Below, in pieces: positions 52,901-63,647 of a stretch of DNA of 64,000 bases (positions within the stretch are counted from its first letter, which is position 1; each line of letters starts with the position of its first letter). The position numbers and the translations under genes were made by a program. The notes beneath the pieces were generated by a model, which saw nothing but the letters and a program-made list of their open reading frames with translations, did not search any database and was not told the DNA's origin. Source of the DNA: Craspedostauros australis (taxonomy: Eukaryota > Bacillariophyta > Bacillariophyceae > Mastogloiales > Achnanthaceae); NCBI GenBank assembly GCA_026770025.1, contig JAMXDE010000017.1, forward strand, positions 62,001 through 126,000. The letters are read 5' to 3'.

Positions 52901-53309
52901 CCGAAAGAAACGAAAAGAACCGGAAGGAGCTTCTTCGAAAGAAAAGCAAGACAATTTTGCACGAAGAACAGAAAAGAAATGTCATGACATGCTACGAAGA
53001 ACAGGATCGGTCGTCTTGCTTTCGTACGAGCCGCGGGAAGGAGTCTTGTGGAGAATGTCCGGAGAACATCACCAGACATCCAACACACCATGGGTGCGAC
53101 GTCGAACACAGCATAGGGGGGACGTCGAGCACACCATGGACGGGACGTCCAAACACCGATCCTGCCATGGTTTGAACGTGTTTGGGATCTAAACACCATG
53201 TTTGCCGCCGATCTCAACGGTGTCGCAGAAGACGCTAAATATCTTACCACGGAGCATCGCGAGAAAATCTTTTGGCCGGCCGGCGCGATGACCCAACTTT
53301 AACCTCTTA
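49946..53309. other. interior of the inverted-repeat segment; no recognised gene
   Basis: Frames of 60-167 codons on both strands lack domains. Notable content: telomere-like repeats near the left arm; AT-rich GTATA/ATAGAATAG sequence at 50455-50530; a CA run at 52606-52620; and GGGGACGTC-type repeats at 53112-53150. The frame 52271-52753 (minus, 160 codons) has no recognisable features. Confidence 0.5.
50217..50280. repeat. interstitial telomere-like repeats (CCCTAA type) with CCCCAGTACTAA variants
   Basis: Starts with CCCTAACCCTAACCTAACCC, then two units of CCAGTACTAACC, then CAACCTAACCC and CTAGTACTG. CCCTAA/TTAGGG is the telomere repeat known in diatoms. The array is short, degenerate and internal. 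Confidence 0.85.
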
Positions 53310-53456
53310 TAACTTATAAACTAAAGGAGATAGGGGGGGGTCTTGAGGGTTGTGTAGGGTCCTCACATATAGGGCTATCGATGTGTGAAGTTTAAGCGGC
53401 AGCAATATGGAATCATCGGGGAATATCCATCGATCCTGTTGAACCCGGGTCCTAGA
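53310..53456 (+). repeat. 148-bp inverted repeat, right arm (147 bp)
   Basis: Reverse complement of 49798-49945 with differences at four positions and one fewer base in the G-run (eight G at 53333-53340). Outer end is GGGTCCTAGA. Confidence 0.95.
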
Positions 53457-53547
53457 AATACACATACTAGTACTCGTGGTCGTCCAAGAGAAATGCGGGC
53501 GGGCGTACTGCATTGTGTGTCTCTCAGTATCGCGTCCGCAGAGCACC

Positions 53548-53880
53548 ATGCCGGTTCAGGTCGTGGTGTCGTCGGAGAAGGACGCCGGAGTACCGCATCA
53601 ACGCGGAGTCATGCTCGTGTTTGTGCCACACGACCAAGGATGCGTGTACTCGCACACATCGAGCAACGGACGATTGAGTTTCTCGTGGTGCGTGCTCTCC
53701 TTCTTGTGGTCACACGCGCGACGAAAAGTGGTGTCCGCCAGGCGACGCGAGAACGTGTTCTTCATCGCGCGGAGAGGTCCATGGAGCGGCCGCAGCATCT
53801 TCTTCGGAACGCACCCTGTATGCGACACATGTCAGCACGAACCACCAATGCAAGACTACACGCCTGCGCGCTACAAGTAA
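53548..53880 (+). CDS. hypothetical small protein, doubtful
   Basis: A 110-codon frame from ATG 53548 (GAGCACC context) to TAA, beginning 92 bp after the right inverted-repeat arm. It reads PVQVVVSSEKDAG, a hydrophobic middle with FVPHDQG and SFSWCVLSFLW, a basic stretch, and ends with CDTCQHEPPMQDY. No family or domain is recognised. Its start context and AT-rich 3' flank are gene-like, but length alone does not exclude chance. It could also be part of a mobile element linked to the inverted repeats. Confidence 0.3.
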   Translation: MPVQVVVSSEKDAGVPHQRGVMLVFVPHDQGCVYSHTSSNGRLSFSWCVLSFLWSHARRKVVSARRRENVFFIARRGPWSGRSIFFGTHPVCDTCQHEPPMQDYTPARYK

Positions 53881-54212
53881 AGCGGAACAGCAGTGGTTCG
53901 TTGGACATATGTACACCTGTACGCGTTCTGCAAAGTACTATAATAATGAAATATATATACCAATCTGTTTGTACGGTTAGTTGTTGTGTTGCATGCCCAG
54001 GGCATGCTCTGGTGGATGCCTAACCTCGAGAAATGCTTGGTGCGAGCCTCTCATCGCGCGATCTCCATTGTGACCATCTAGACGCTACGCGCAAAATCTG
54101 GTCTCTTTTGATAGCTGTCGAGATGCGGCTCTCTGTCTCTTCTCCCATGCTGTGGTTCTCCTGTCTTGAACAGACAGCACGCATATGCATCCACCAGACC
54201 CGCAGCCAGACG
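53881..54212. other. intergenic between convergent frames
   Basis: AT-rich (ATATATATACC near 53950) 3' flank; no gene seen. Confidence 0.5.
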
Positions 54213-55397
54213 CTACACTTTCCCGAAGTACACGAAGTTGTCGCGGAAGCAATTATATATCGCATCCGGGGATGTACGAACGTTTGCATTCTTCTGGACG
54301 AGGCAGTTGAACATCGCCAACGTGGCACGCGGGTCTCTTTGAATTGGTTGCATAGTGCTGCGAACGTTTCTGAGCAAGCCGTTGCGTTCAATCAGCGGCT
54401 TGATCTTGTTGTTCCAATCGTTGACGTTGATCACGGGGAACAGATGGTTCATGTCGATGAGGTGGCGGCTCTCGCGCAGCGCCTCCACGATGGCTTCGCA
54501 CAGCTCAGTTTGGCTCTCCTTGGATGGGGCGACATATGGGGTGAGGAACAGCGAGAACTTTCTGTCGCATTCGCAGCTCAATATGGTGATGAGATCGCGG
54601 TTGAGTGTGGAGCTGTCGCGATAACTTCCACAGAGGAACATGGACTTGATGGTTCGGTTCGCCGCGGTCCCCTTGATGATGTCCGTCCAGAGTCCATCTT
54701 CGACGAACTGTCTCTTGTCCTGGATGTTCAGGCTCGTCAAGGTGGTGGAACTTGCCACCGCGTTGCCGAACATGGAGCCAACGATGGTCGTGTCGAGGAA
54801 CTTGATTGTGTCGACGACGCACGATGGCTCATTCAAGCGACGGCAGAACGCAAGCCCCGAGTCTTCGAAAGTGCAGTGCATCAGCTGCACAGTCTTCGCG
54901 CGATCCACCAACCAGCGAGATGCTTCGCTACTGATGGAGCCCATCTTCTCGATGTTGATGTAGTCCATGACATCGATGCTGCTGCTCACCAGCATGTCCA
55001 GCAGCCAAGGCTGGTAGACGTCGTTGATGACCTTGGGGCGCGGGTCATTTTCGAAACCTTTGATCAGCACCCGCATCCCATCACGGATCTCCGGCAGACG
55101 GTGGCTGTTACATAGGTGAGCCTTGATCACCGCCACCTTCACATTGTGCATGGTGATGAGATGGCGATGTGGCGCAACCACCTGCTTGCGACTGGTGTGG
55201 AAGAAGAAGAACGGCCCGATGCGCAGAGCTGGTTCCTTGAGAGCACAACGCAATCTCACCTCTCTCTCTAGCTGGAGGGTTGTACGGCCAATCATCACGC
55301 GCATGGGATGGATGATGGTTGGGTCGTTGTGTTGACGGCGTTGGTAGAGCTTTGCTCGTTGTTCTGGTGTGGGTGATGTGGCGATGGCGGAACTCAT
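54213..55397 (-). CDS. RNI/LRR-like protein of stramenopile type
   Basis: A 394-residue single-exon protein; ATG at 55395-55397 (ACC ATG AG). The middle has degenerate repeats of the ribonuclease-inhibitor/LRR kind: TLTSLNIQDKRQFVEDG, then WTDIIKGTAANRTIKSMFL, and earlier TVQLMHCTFEDSGLAFCRRL. The C-terminus (KIKPLIERNGLLRNVRS, then LAMFNCLVQKNANVRTSPDAIYNCF) resembles the tail of a large family of cytosolic diatom LRR proteins, where a 'Y...L.RN' helix ends the chain (from memory). The repeats are irregular, so the fold call is tentative. No signal peptide or membrane helix is visible. Function is probably protein binding. Confidence 0.65.
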   Translation of the reverse strand: MSSAIATSPTPEQRAKLYQRRQHNDPTIIHPMRVMIGRTTLQLEREVRLRCALKEPALRIGPFFFFHTSRKQVVAPHRHLITMHNVKVAVIKAHLCNSHRLPEIRDGMRVLIKGFENDPRPKVINDVYQPWLLDMLVSSSIDVMDYINIEKMGSISSEASRWLVDRAKTVQLMHCTFEDSGLAFCRRLNEPSCVVDTIKFLDTTIVGSMFGNAVASSTTLTSLNIQDKRQFVEDGLWTDIIKGTAANRTIKSMFLCGSYRDSSTLNRDLITILSCECDRKFSLFLTPYVAPSKESQTELCEAIVEALRESRHLIDMNHLFPVINVNDWNNKIKPLIERNGLLRNVRSTMQPIQRDPRATLAMFNCLVQKNANVRTSPDAIYNCFRDNFVYFGKV

Positions 55398-56813
55398 GGT
55401 GGTAGATTTCTGGTGATCGATGATTTTGGTGGTGTCCAATGGAATGATGTGGTGTGTTGGTGAGGCTTTTGTTGTGTCGAGAGTTCAAATTATGAGCCAA
55501 ACAACCATGCGTCGCAAAGGAGGAGGGGCGCGATCAAGCAGCCATCATCGTTGCCTTGGTTGGTGCGGCCACTGTCGCTGCCAACTGTGGCCTTGACGTC
55601 CGAACACGGTGTTCCGTTGACGTGTCTTCTCCTCCTCGTTTTTCGTGTTCGCGATTTGCGCGAGCTTGCGCACTTTCGTGGCCGAATTGAAACCAAGACT
55701 GCTTGCTCGCATATCACGATCTCGCAGATTCCATGTGCAAGACAGCTCGACGACGTCGCAAACAACATTTCGTCGCAAACGAGCCATCGGACTAAAGCCT
55801 TCGTCAGTCTACGACACTAGATGCTGCTCCAATGTTCTGCTGAGGGTATCATATCCTGGTTGGTTCAAGTACTACTCTCCTAGAATCAAATATAATCCAA
55901 TCATATATTGAATGTCCCAGTTGGTCTCTTGGCGCTATTTGACCTCAGCATTGGCATACGGGTACATTGACCAATCGATCACGCTGAACAAGCACTGCTT
56001 CAAGTAGAGCAGAGTGGAGTACTCTGGATGGAATTGATTTCGCTCGAGCAGGTTAGGTAGGATGTTGTGACAAATGTGTTTGCGCTTTACCATCCATCGA
56101 TCTTGCGTCGTTGGAACATCGAGAGACGGGGGTGGTTCTTTCAAGACTCCAGGAGATCCTCCGCCTTCACTTGAGTTGATTACACAATGTCGCCTCGAAT
56201 GAAGTTGGCTTGTTGATCTCTTGCTCTACACGATGCACCTGATCCGTCGCCACTGAACCAACTAATGTGGTTCGTCCAGAGATCTTCGATCCATTATACA
56301 TGTGTACCACAGCACCGCACACCACCTTGCATGCGCGAAATGAGCAGATTTCTCGCATATACTACTATGAGTACAGGTCACAAGGTGCCATCTCATACGA
56401 TAGTCCTCTACCTGAGTCGACCCGCAGTCCATAATCAATGATGTCAACGTGTCCTTGATATATGAAGAACCGACCACAAAATCAGAATCCTTACCATCAC
56501 ATGATAAAGAAGAAATAAAGTCTATTCGATGTTGCTAAAGTTCTTATTTTCAGTTTTATGGACCCTTCGATGTGGCCATTTCTGCCACATCTTCTGGAGT
56601 CATCAAAATACTTGATCAGGCCCCTTTTAAGCCTTTCTGATCTCCCCAGTGACGACTGCTACTGTTTTTCGCTCCATCTCGCACCACTAAGTGACAGGGT
56701 TCGTATCAATCGGTGCCAATATGTGCCCGATTCGTGTTTTCGCTCCAAACGCGGTTGAAGCTTCTGAATTCTGAGAAGCATGCGATCAACCACATCTTCT
56801 GTTCTGCAGAATT
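55398..56813. other. intergenic, no gene seen
   Basis: 5' flank of the RNI-like gene followed by AT-rich DNA; only short frames without domains. Confidence 0.45.
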
Positions 56814-57060
56814 GTGTGGACAGGTCATGCGATCATGGAGGCAAGAATGGGATCAAGGAAGCATGCGATCATGGAGGCAAGAATGGGATCAAGGAAGCAA
56901 GCATGCGATCAAGGAAGCAAGCATGCGATCAAGGAAGCAAGCATGCGATCAAGGAAGCAAGCATGCGATCAAGGAAGCAAGCATGCGATCAAGGAAGCAA
57001 GCATGCGATCAAGGAAGCAACGATCAAAGAGGCATGCGATCAAGGAAGCATGCGACCAGG
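56814..57060. repeat. 20-bp minisatellite (GCATGCGATCAAGGAAGCAA) with a related 36-bp duplication
   Basis: Six perfect contiguous copies of the 20-mer at 56901-57020. They are preceded by two copies of a related 36-bp unit (GCATGCGATCATGGAGGCAA then GAATGGGATCAAGGAA) and followed by two shortened units. Each unit carries GCATGC and GATC. All three plus-strand frames stay open through the array. Confidence 0.97.
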
Positions 57061-59481
57061 ACATCGACGCTGCGGTCGTGTTCGAAGCCTTGTCATGTCC
57101 GTTGGGGAAGCTGTTGTGAAAATGCACGAAGCATCACAATGCTGTTTGACATCTCCCCACCTTGTTGGTCGCATACTGAATTGTTTCTTCTCGATCGCCA
57201 ATTTCTTGTGTGCGACGGAGAAGCGATTCTTCGTCGGCCGCAATGCCCTGGGAGCAGGGGAAATATGCGGACCTCAAAAAAAGAGCGTATTTTCTTCATT
57301 TGTTCACGGATTTCTTCCCCAACGTCGGACTGAAATGACCAACACTATTGCGAAAATGCAGTTCAACGCAAGTAGTATCGATAGTATTTCTACGCGAGTT
57401 CCACACAGCTGATTTCGAACAAGCAGAGCTCGCGTTTGTCGTCCTTCTTCCTTTTGTCGGCGTTTGTGCTCCTTGGTTTTGGTGGCGCCTGTTGTGGCGG
57501 CTTGGTTCGTCGCTGGTTTCTGCGTCGTTCGTGTCCTTCACACAGCGCCGAATGGTTCTCGGTGTTGGACTCGCTTGCGTTGCCATCCGGCAGGCACGAT
57601 ACACACACTCATGCATTTGGTGTCTCTGTTCCATCCACGCAAATCGCCAACACAAATAGAGGAATCAACTGCTCGTGGTTCCTGATCATCCTCCTGTCAA
57701 CGAATGCATTGTGATGCATCTTTTGAAGCAATACACCACCGATGCCGACTCCACTGCGTTGCCATGGCTTTCGTCATGCATGATTTGGTGATGGTTTTGA
57801 GCCATTTCTGTTCTGCGCTGGCCTCATACAGCATCCTGGCGCGGAGTCAAAAGCACGTGCTTGTTGTCTCGTTTCTGTGTCGTTCGCCGCGTCCGGTTGC
57901 AGTACATTTTGCGCCAACGACAGTGTTTGGCGAACTTCAATTATGCCTCCTTGAACACAAGTTCATTGGTCGCAGGCAGTGTTCTTCGATTTCGGAGAGG
58001 CGACAGAGCATGTGTTCTCCGTGGTACGAGTTTGTCCATCTCTGTGCCCCAAACAACACACCACACAACACCCCACGAGGAGCAGAATCACACAAACACA
58101 CAACTCCGCCAACCTTCTCCCACACACAGCACATGCTCCCGCTGTCGTCACAAAATAGAAGCGAATCATTGGTGTTGGCCACTGCCACGTCGCCAACAAA
58201 CCACTGCGACAGTCACAAGCCAGGAGAGGTGCATTTGTGCATTGTCGCACTGATAGCTACTCCTCTCCTCCTCCAATACTCTACTCCACCCTGCTCTGCT
58301 TGCACTCTATTCAGGTTACAAACCAGTTGCCATCGATGTAGTGTTTCGTTGAGACACTTCCGCACTTGTGTGTTGCAGCAGCAAGATGATTGTCATTCGA
58401 ATAGCACTGATCATCTCGCATCGTGTTGTACTGGTATGGTTGCGAGGACGTGATTGTTCACGTATCGCTGCAGAGCACAGGGTGCCAACGCGTCGCGTAC
58501 AGAACTCCACACGCAATAGGCTCATGCCACTGTCAGCTTTGGCTCTCCCCTGTTTTGCTCTGTGTGGCAGTGTGTGCTGGCGCGATACTCGTACACTTAC
58601 GATACTGGCGATCAGCGACAAAGGCGCCAATGGCCAGACATGAGGAGTTTCTACGTTAGTCGTCCTTCAACGCATTCTGATGGTATGACGTGGGTGGTGG
58701 CGACGGCTGCATTGGAGCTGACACGCGCATGAGGAATTGGGGAAGACTTCGGCCAAACACAACAAGTCCAACCACATCAACATCATTGTGATCTCGTTCT
58801 TCCCCTCCGATCGAACATGCGCCTGAACAATTCTCCCTCTTTTCGCGAGAAACACAGCGGTGTCGGGCTTGGACAATGGGGAGTCGCTGCAGGCGGCAAT
58901 CACAGAAGTTAAATCATCACCAGCACGGCATCGCAAAAGAGGAGTGTGTTGCACTTCTGTATTTTTGTGACTGCATCTGTGATAACTGCATGGGAAGCGC
59001 GGACATGTGCATCGAAGACGGATCCTCCTTCTTCAAGGCGTGGATGTGGCAATGGTGCGCGATTGAGCTGATCGTATTCTCTGTTTCGGTGGAGAAAAGC
59101 ACCTCAATCGAAACGCCGTTGCACAATTACCAATCAGTGATTGTGTCATGGGGGAGGAAAAAGAGATGCGAACCGGCACTTCATGACCGTTTTGCAGAAC
59201 AGGCGCAGGATGTGCACATTCGATGAAGATGTCGACGCGTCCTGCGAAAAGAGTGATGCGTCTCTGCACAACGTGAATCGACTCTTGCTCTGTACAACTC
59301 AGTTGTCAACAACACTTCACGCATTCGCATGCACGTGTTCGACGTCATGCGCCTCTCCGCATGTGTGGTTGTCATCGAACGCGCTGCGCAGTGCAGGCTA
59401 TTTGCATGCGAATGGTGCCAGTGCATGTTCGTTACAACAACATCCCCCACACATCATTCCTCGCGCATGCACTGCACATCA
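57061..59481. other. gene-poor stretch, nothing recognised
   Basis: Overlapping short frames on both strands, none with a domain, signal peptide or good start context. Confidence 0.45.
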
Positions 59482-59600
59482 TGCACATTCTCCGCACATC
59501 CGCGCATGTGTCAACATCTTTCCTGCGATCTGCACATTTTCCGCGCATCCCCACATTTGCCAACACCTTCCCTTCAATTTGCACATTCTCTGCACATCCG
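59482..59600. repeat. imperfect 49-bp tandem repeat, about 2.4 copies
   Basis: TGCACATT-C/T-TC starts at 59482, 59531 and 59580, exactly 49 bp apart, each followed by C-x-GCACATCC or GCGCATCC. About 75-80 percent identical by eye. Confidence 0.8.
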
Positions 59601-62600
59601 GGTCGTCTCGCATTTTGATGCAAAAATATGTCTTTTACATGTCTTGTATAAGTCCGATACGACATGAATCCGATCCCGCCTCTTGCCATCACAGTGTCAC
59701 TTCCACTTTAACTTTCAATGCTGTTAAGCAATAAACAACAGAGGATCAAATAAATTACTAGTGTTCTTGGCCATTAGATAGCGATGAAATTGAATAAGAT
59801 CATTCTTTTCTTCGTTTTATGATTCTTTTGAGTGATCAATGATGTTAGTCTATTCAGTATTGTCTAGATACAGAATACAACTTATGTCATAGTCATGACC
59901 AAATAGTGTCGCAGTGATGTCGTGGGAATTGTGCGGATGCACCGATGAATGGCCATCGTTGGGAATTGCGTGGATGAAGCGAAGATGCATGGAGTTGGGG
60001 AAATACACCGCGATGCACACATCAGGAGACGTGTTGGGGATTTCTGCGCCACACACTGCACGTGTGCTTTCCGTGCGCATCCACTTCCCCCGCACTTGCA
60101 CAGGTACACACGTCGTGCATTTACTGCGCATGCGCAATGACGCAAGCAATCAGGTGCACAAAGCGGTGTGCGGGCAGCAACTTGGGCACCAACGCAGGTC
60201 TGTCGCGCACTTTTGAAGCACATCAACAATCGTGTTTGTTGCTGCATCGTGACCAACCAGTTTTCGAAACACATTGAAAATTGTGTTCGGAACAAACGCA
60301 TGCTCCCATGTGAGAATCATTGCATCCTGTCCTCCAGACGTGCGGTGCTCATCCGGAGCGAACGTGGACATCGGATGTTGCGTCACTGCTTTGCTTGCAA
60401 CAACACATGCAGGCACGACATGGAGAAGAACAACACCACAATTACAACAAGCACGTTGTTCTCTTCCCCTCAGGATAAGTATGCAAGGGGCATTGTTTCT
60501 TTTTGCCACATCTGTAACAATAGTGTTCTACGTTCACATGCTCTGTATTGGTTCTCGCCTTTCGCCAGGATGTCATGTTGAGGCTGAGAACGGAATGCCA
60601 GAACGTTCTCTGCGTGGTGGAAGGAGAAGAGCGTGCCAGCACTTCACCACACGCATTGCAACAGTCCTGGAGACGTGGCAATGCAATCAAACAGCACATT
60701 TCTTCGCATGCCGACTTGAGCACACAGCGCAAGTTTGGTGTGTGGCGATGTGTTGGCACCAACCCCAAAACCGACGCATGGCATGATGAATGCTTTGGCT
60801 GGTACTCTTCACGCTCTTGCTCATATCAGAACAAAGACTCTGCACTACTCGGCTCTGCTCTACTCCAGCATATTATACAATAGAATACTTTGTGTCTGCC
60901 CCCCTTATGAATACATGCAAAACAACCACAAGTCTTGTTTGGTGCTTCTGTTCGTGCTCATACGCTGTCGACACTTCTTCGCGTCACCTCTTTTCCAGCC
61001 ATGCCAGTGTTGCTTCATTCAGTGCGCAGATCAGGCAACCAGTGGTATCAGTCATGAGTGCAAATAGGCTGCTTTGCCATCATTGAATCACACCTGCTCT
61101 GTTCTTCGCATGATGCACTTGAACGCGCACACTTACTCTATTCGCAGTAATTCACCAATGGGCTTCATCTGTGTATCGCGCAACAGGATGAATCTTCGTA
61201 CGTGCCCTGTGGTGGCTCAATGGCATCGCTCGCTGATGGGTGTATTGGAACATGGAGAGCAGTAATACCCATGTGCCAAATAGCCTCCGCATTGTCCTTG
61301 CCAATTAGCAGATGATCTGCAATGAGAGAGCGAAACGCGCAAGGAGGAGTAAATAAAGTGACCACATTGGCATGCAGAGCACGGAGGATGCGGTCGTTCA
61401 TGGAAAAGCGCGGCATCAACAACAGAAGCCAAAGGATTGCCAACCCAAATCAACCACGGCATCGGTGACGATGACAACAATTGCAGCGACAGTGGGACTT
61501 CAAGCCACCATCACGAAGCAGCCACGACATTGGCAACAGTAACAGTAGATATAATACAATAGTGACGACTTCAAATCACACGAGTTATCGCTACCATCTC
61601 AATAGTCGTCGCAGCATTTGTAGCAGTTGGTGGCGCGACGATGCAGGCAGTATCCGATTACAGGAGGGAGGCAACAACCGCGATGAAGACCTGCATTGAT
61701 GTGATCATTGCTGGGAGTTCGGATCAGATGAGAGGGATGCCAACACAAACGAAGAAGCCTCCGCGAAGACCATGTGGAAGCGGCGAACAATCGAAGCAAC
61801 AAGTCGACAAAACGCTCCGTTGCCTTTCGCCAGAAGCGGCGAGGAGGCAAAGTTCACGTCAGACAACAACAGCAATCCGATTTGCGAAGAAACGTGCATG
61901 GGCGGAGCGACTAGGCGAGAACAATCCAAAAACGCTCTTCGCAAATACGAGGAGAATGGCAGCACACGCGCATGAAACGCAAGCGCCTCGACCGGCGGCT
62001 GCTCGGACAAGTTGGTTGTCGACGTCATTGTTGGAACAACGAAGACAACACGACTTGGACGTGTCTCGGAAATAGCGATACACAAAGCTGATGGTATCAT
62101 TGTACAATACATGGAGTAGTCAACAGAGTACATGTGAAGTTCTTACAAAGCGCTACGCATCATACCTGACAAATGCAATGGGACTCGTTTTTAGTCCTGG
62201 GAAATGTGCGGCATAAAATTGCGGTAAATGAGTGAATTTTCCCAGCATCGGTCAATGCTTCCACTATTTCCCCTGCTCCCTGGAGCAGCCGTTGATTCAT
62301 GTGCTTCGGTTGACCGATTGAGTATGGAAGAATCTGTACCACATGGACTGGTGTCCATGCGCACCCAGGAACGATGACTTCCGTTGCTGATGTTCGCGCC
62401 GCTACCAGAAACGCACAGGCTTCCGCCTCTTTTGTTGGCGACCTTGAGATCAGGATGGCGTGTCCAACAGGGAGAGTGTGTGGAGTTGTATGAGCTTGTT
62501 TGTGATATCGTACCCATGAGATACGACCACCCATGGCATGTCCCCCAACCGGTGCTGGGCTAGTTTGGAAATGGTCAAGTGGAGATGATGGTTGATCAAG

Positions 62601-63647
62601 GATCACAAATACGAAGAATCGATGTTCTTTGACCCGCTGCAACCAAGGCGCCTTTCGCGAAGTGCTGAAATGGCGTTTTCAACGCACACGTCTATCTGCG
62701 TCGATGCGTCGATGCGTTGATGCGTTGATGTAGGACATCTATCACGAAAGCAAACGAATCACGAAACTTTCGGTATGGCTGCGTGCCCGTGGACAATCGG
62801 CGCGTTCAATGGGAGGTACGTGGCAGCAATCGAGTATCGGGACTAGTGCAGACACATCCATGTTTAGTTCTGGTGGAGGCTGTGCCTGCAGCCAATTCTA
62901 CGATCATATATGTGCTCACTGACGCATCGAGGATCCTCCACGACAAGTCAGAATCATGTCCTCCTTTGTTCATTACCCCTCGTTCTGGTTGTTCTTGTTG
63001 CCTCCCACTCGTGCAGACGGAGCCAACAACGCCACAACACTATGTACACGCGCTCCCTGAATTTCCACCGTTTGAATCTGCTGCATTTTTCAATGGTGAG
63101 ACAAGACGATCAATCGTGTTTGTGGCCAGCGAAATGCGAGCAACTTCGAATGGGTACAGCACTCTGATTCATCTGCAATCACTCTCAAGTACACTCATCC
63201 ATGCGTCCGTCCATCTGCTCGTTCGATCATGTTCTTCCATTGCGGCCCGATCGCTCCGCATTCATGTTCTGGCATTGTGCTGCATTGAATTGCGTTGCAG
63301 CGGGACATGGTGTGATGTGTGCCATGTCCCCATTGTGCGCACAGGAAAGGAGGATCCGCCAACCACAGAGATGGGTGAGGCGTCCCGATGTTCTGATGTG
63401 CCATGTTTCCACGATTCGAAAGATTCTCCTCGACCCCCACGATCCGAACACTTCCGCAATCCGAAGAGGGGACAAGATCTGACATGATGCACAGAGCTCA
63501 AGAGACGGAGGCCTCCCCGTTCGCATGCATCAGAAGCCAAATCCAGCCAAGAACCAAGACGCAGCAACAACAAGAGCAACAGCCAACAGGAATAAGCGCA
63601 AGAACAATCGTGGAATCGCGAGGACAAGACCTCCGCAGCTATCGACC
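59601..63647. other. gene-poor stretch, a few unrecognised frames
   Basis: The longest frames are 61641-62075 (plus, basic, 144 codons), 62160-62642 (minus, 160 codons, e.g. GHAILISRSPTKEAEACAFL) and 62783-63487 (plus). None shows a domain and their starts are weak. The minus frame at 62160 has the most protein-like composition and could be transposon debris. The final 150 bp is the 5' flank of the lactonase-like gene. Confidence 0.4.

Larger units (their letters stand above)
49798..53456. mobile_element. candidate non-autonomous element: 3.66-kb segment bounded by 148-bp inverted repeats
   Basis: The arms 49798-49945 and 53310-53456 are reverse complements with four mismatches and one C-run length difference, so they are recent. 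They enclose 3.36 kb with no transposase or other recognised gene. Outer ends begin TCTAGGACCC on both sides. No target-site duplication is obvious in the immediate flanks (ATACTC versus AATACA). It may be a non-autonomous DNA transposon or foldback element, two oppositely oriented copies of one short repeat, or a rearrangement. The enclosed segment holds telomere-like DNA at 50217-50280. The left arm starts 37 bp after the cyclase-PDE stop codon. Confidence 0.5.

Noticed and set aside
56901..57020. Possible CRISPR array
   Set aside because: Units are contiguous 20-mers with no spacers, in a eukaryotic genome; this is a minisatellite.
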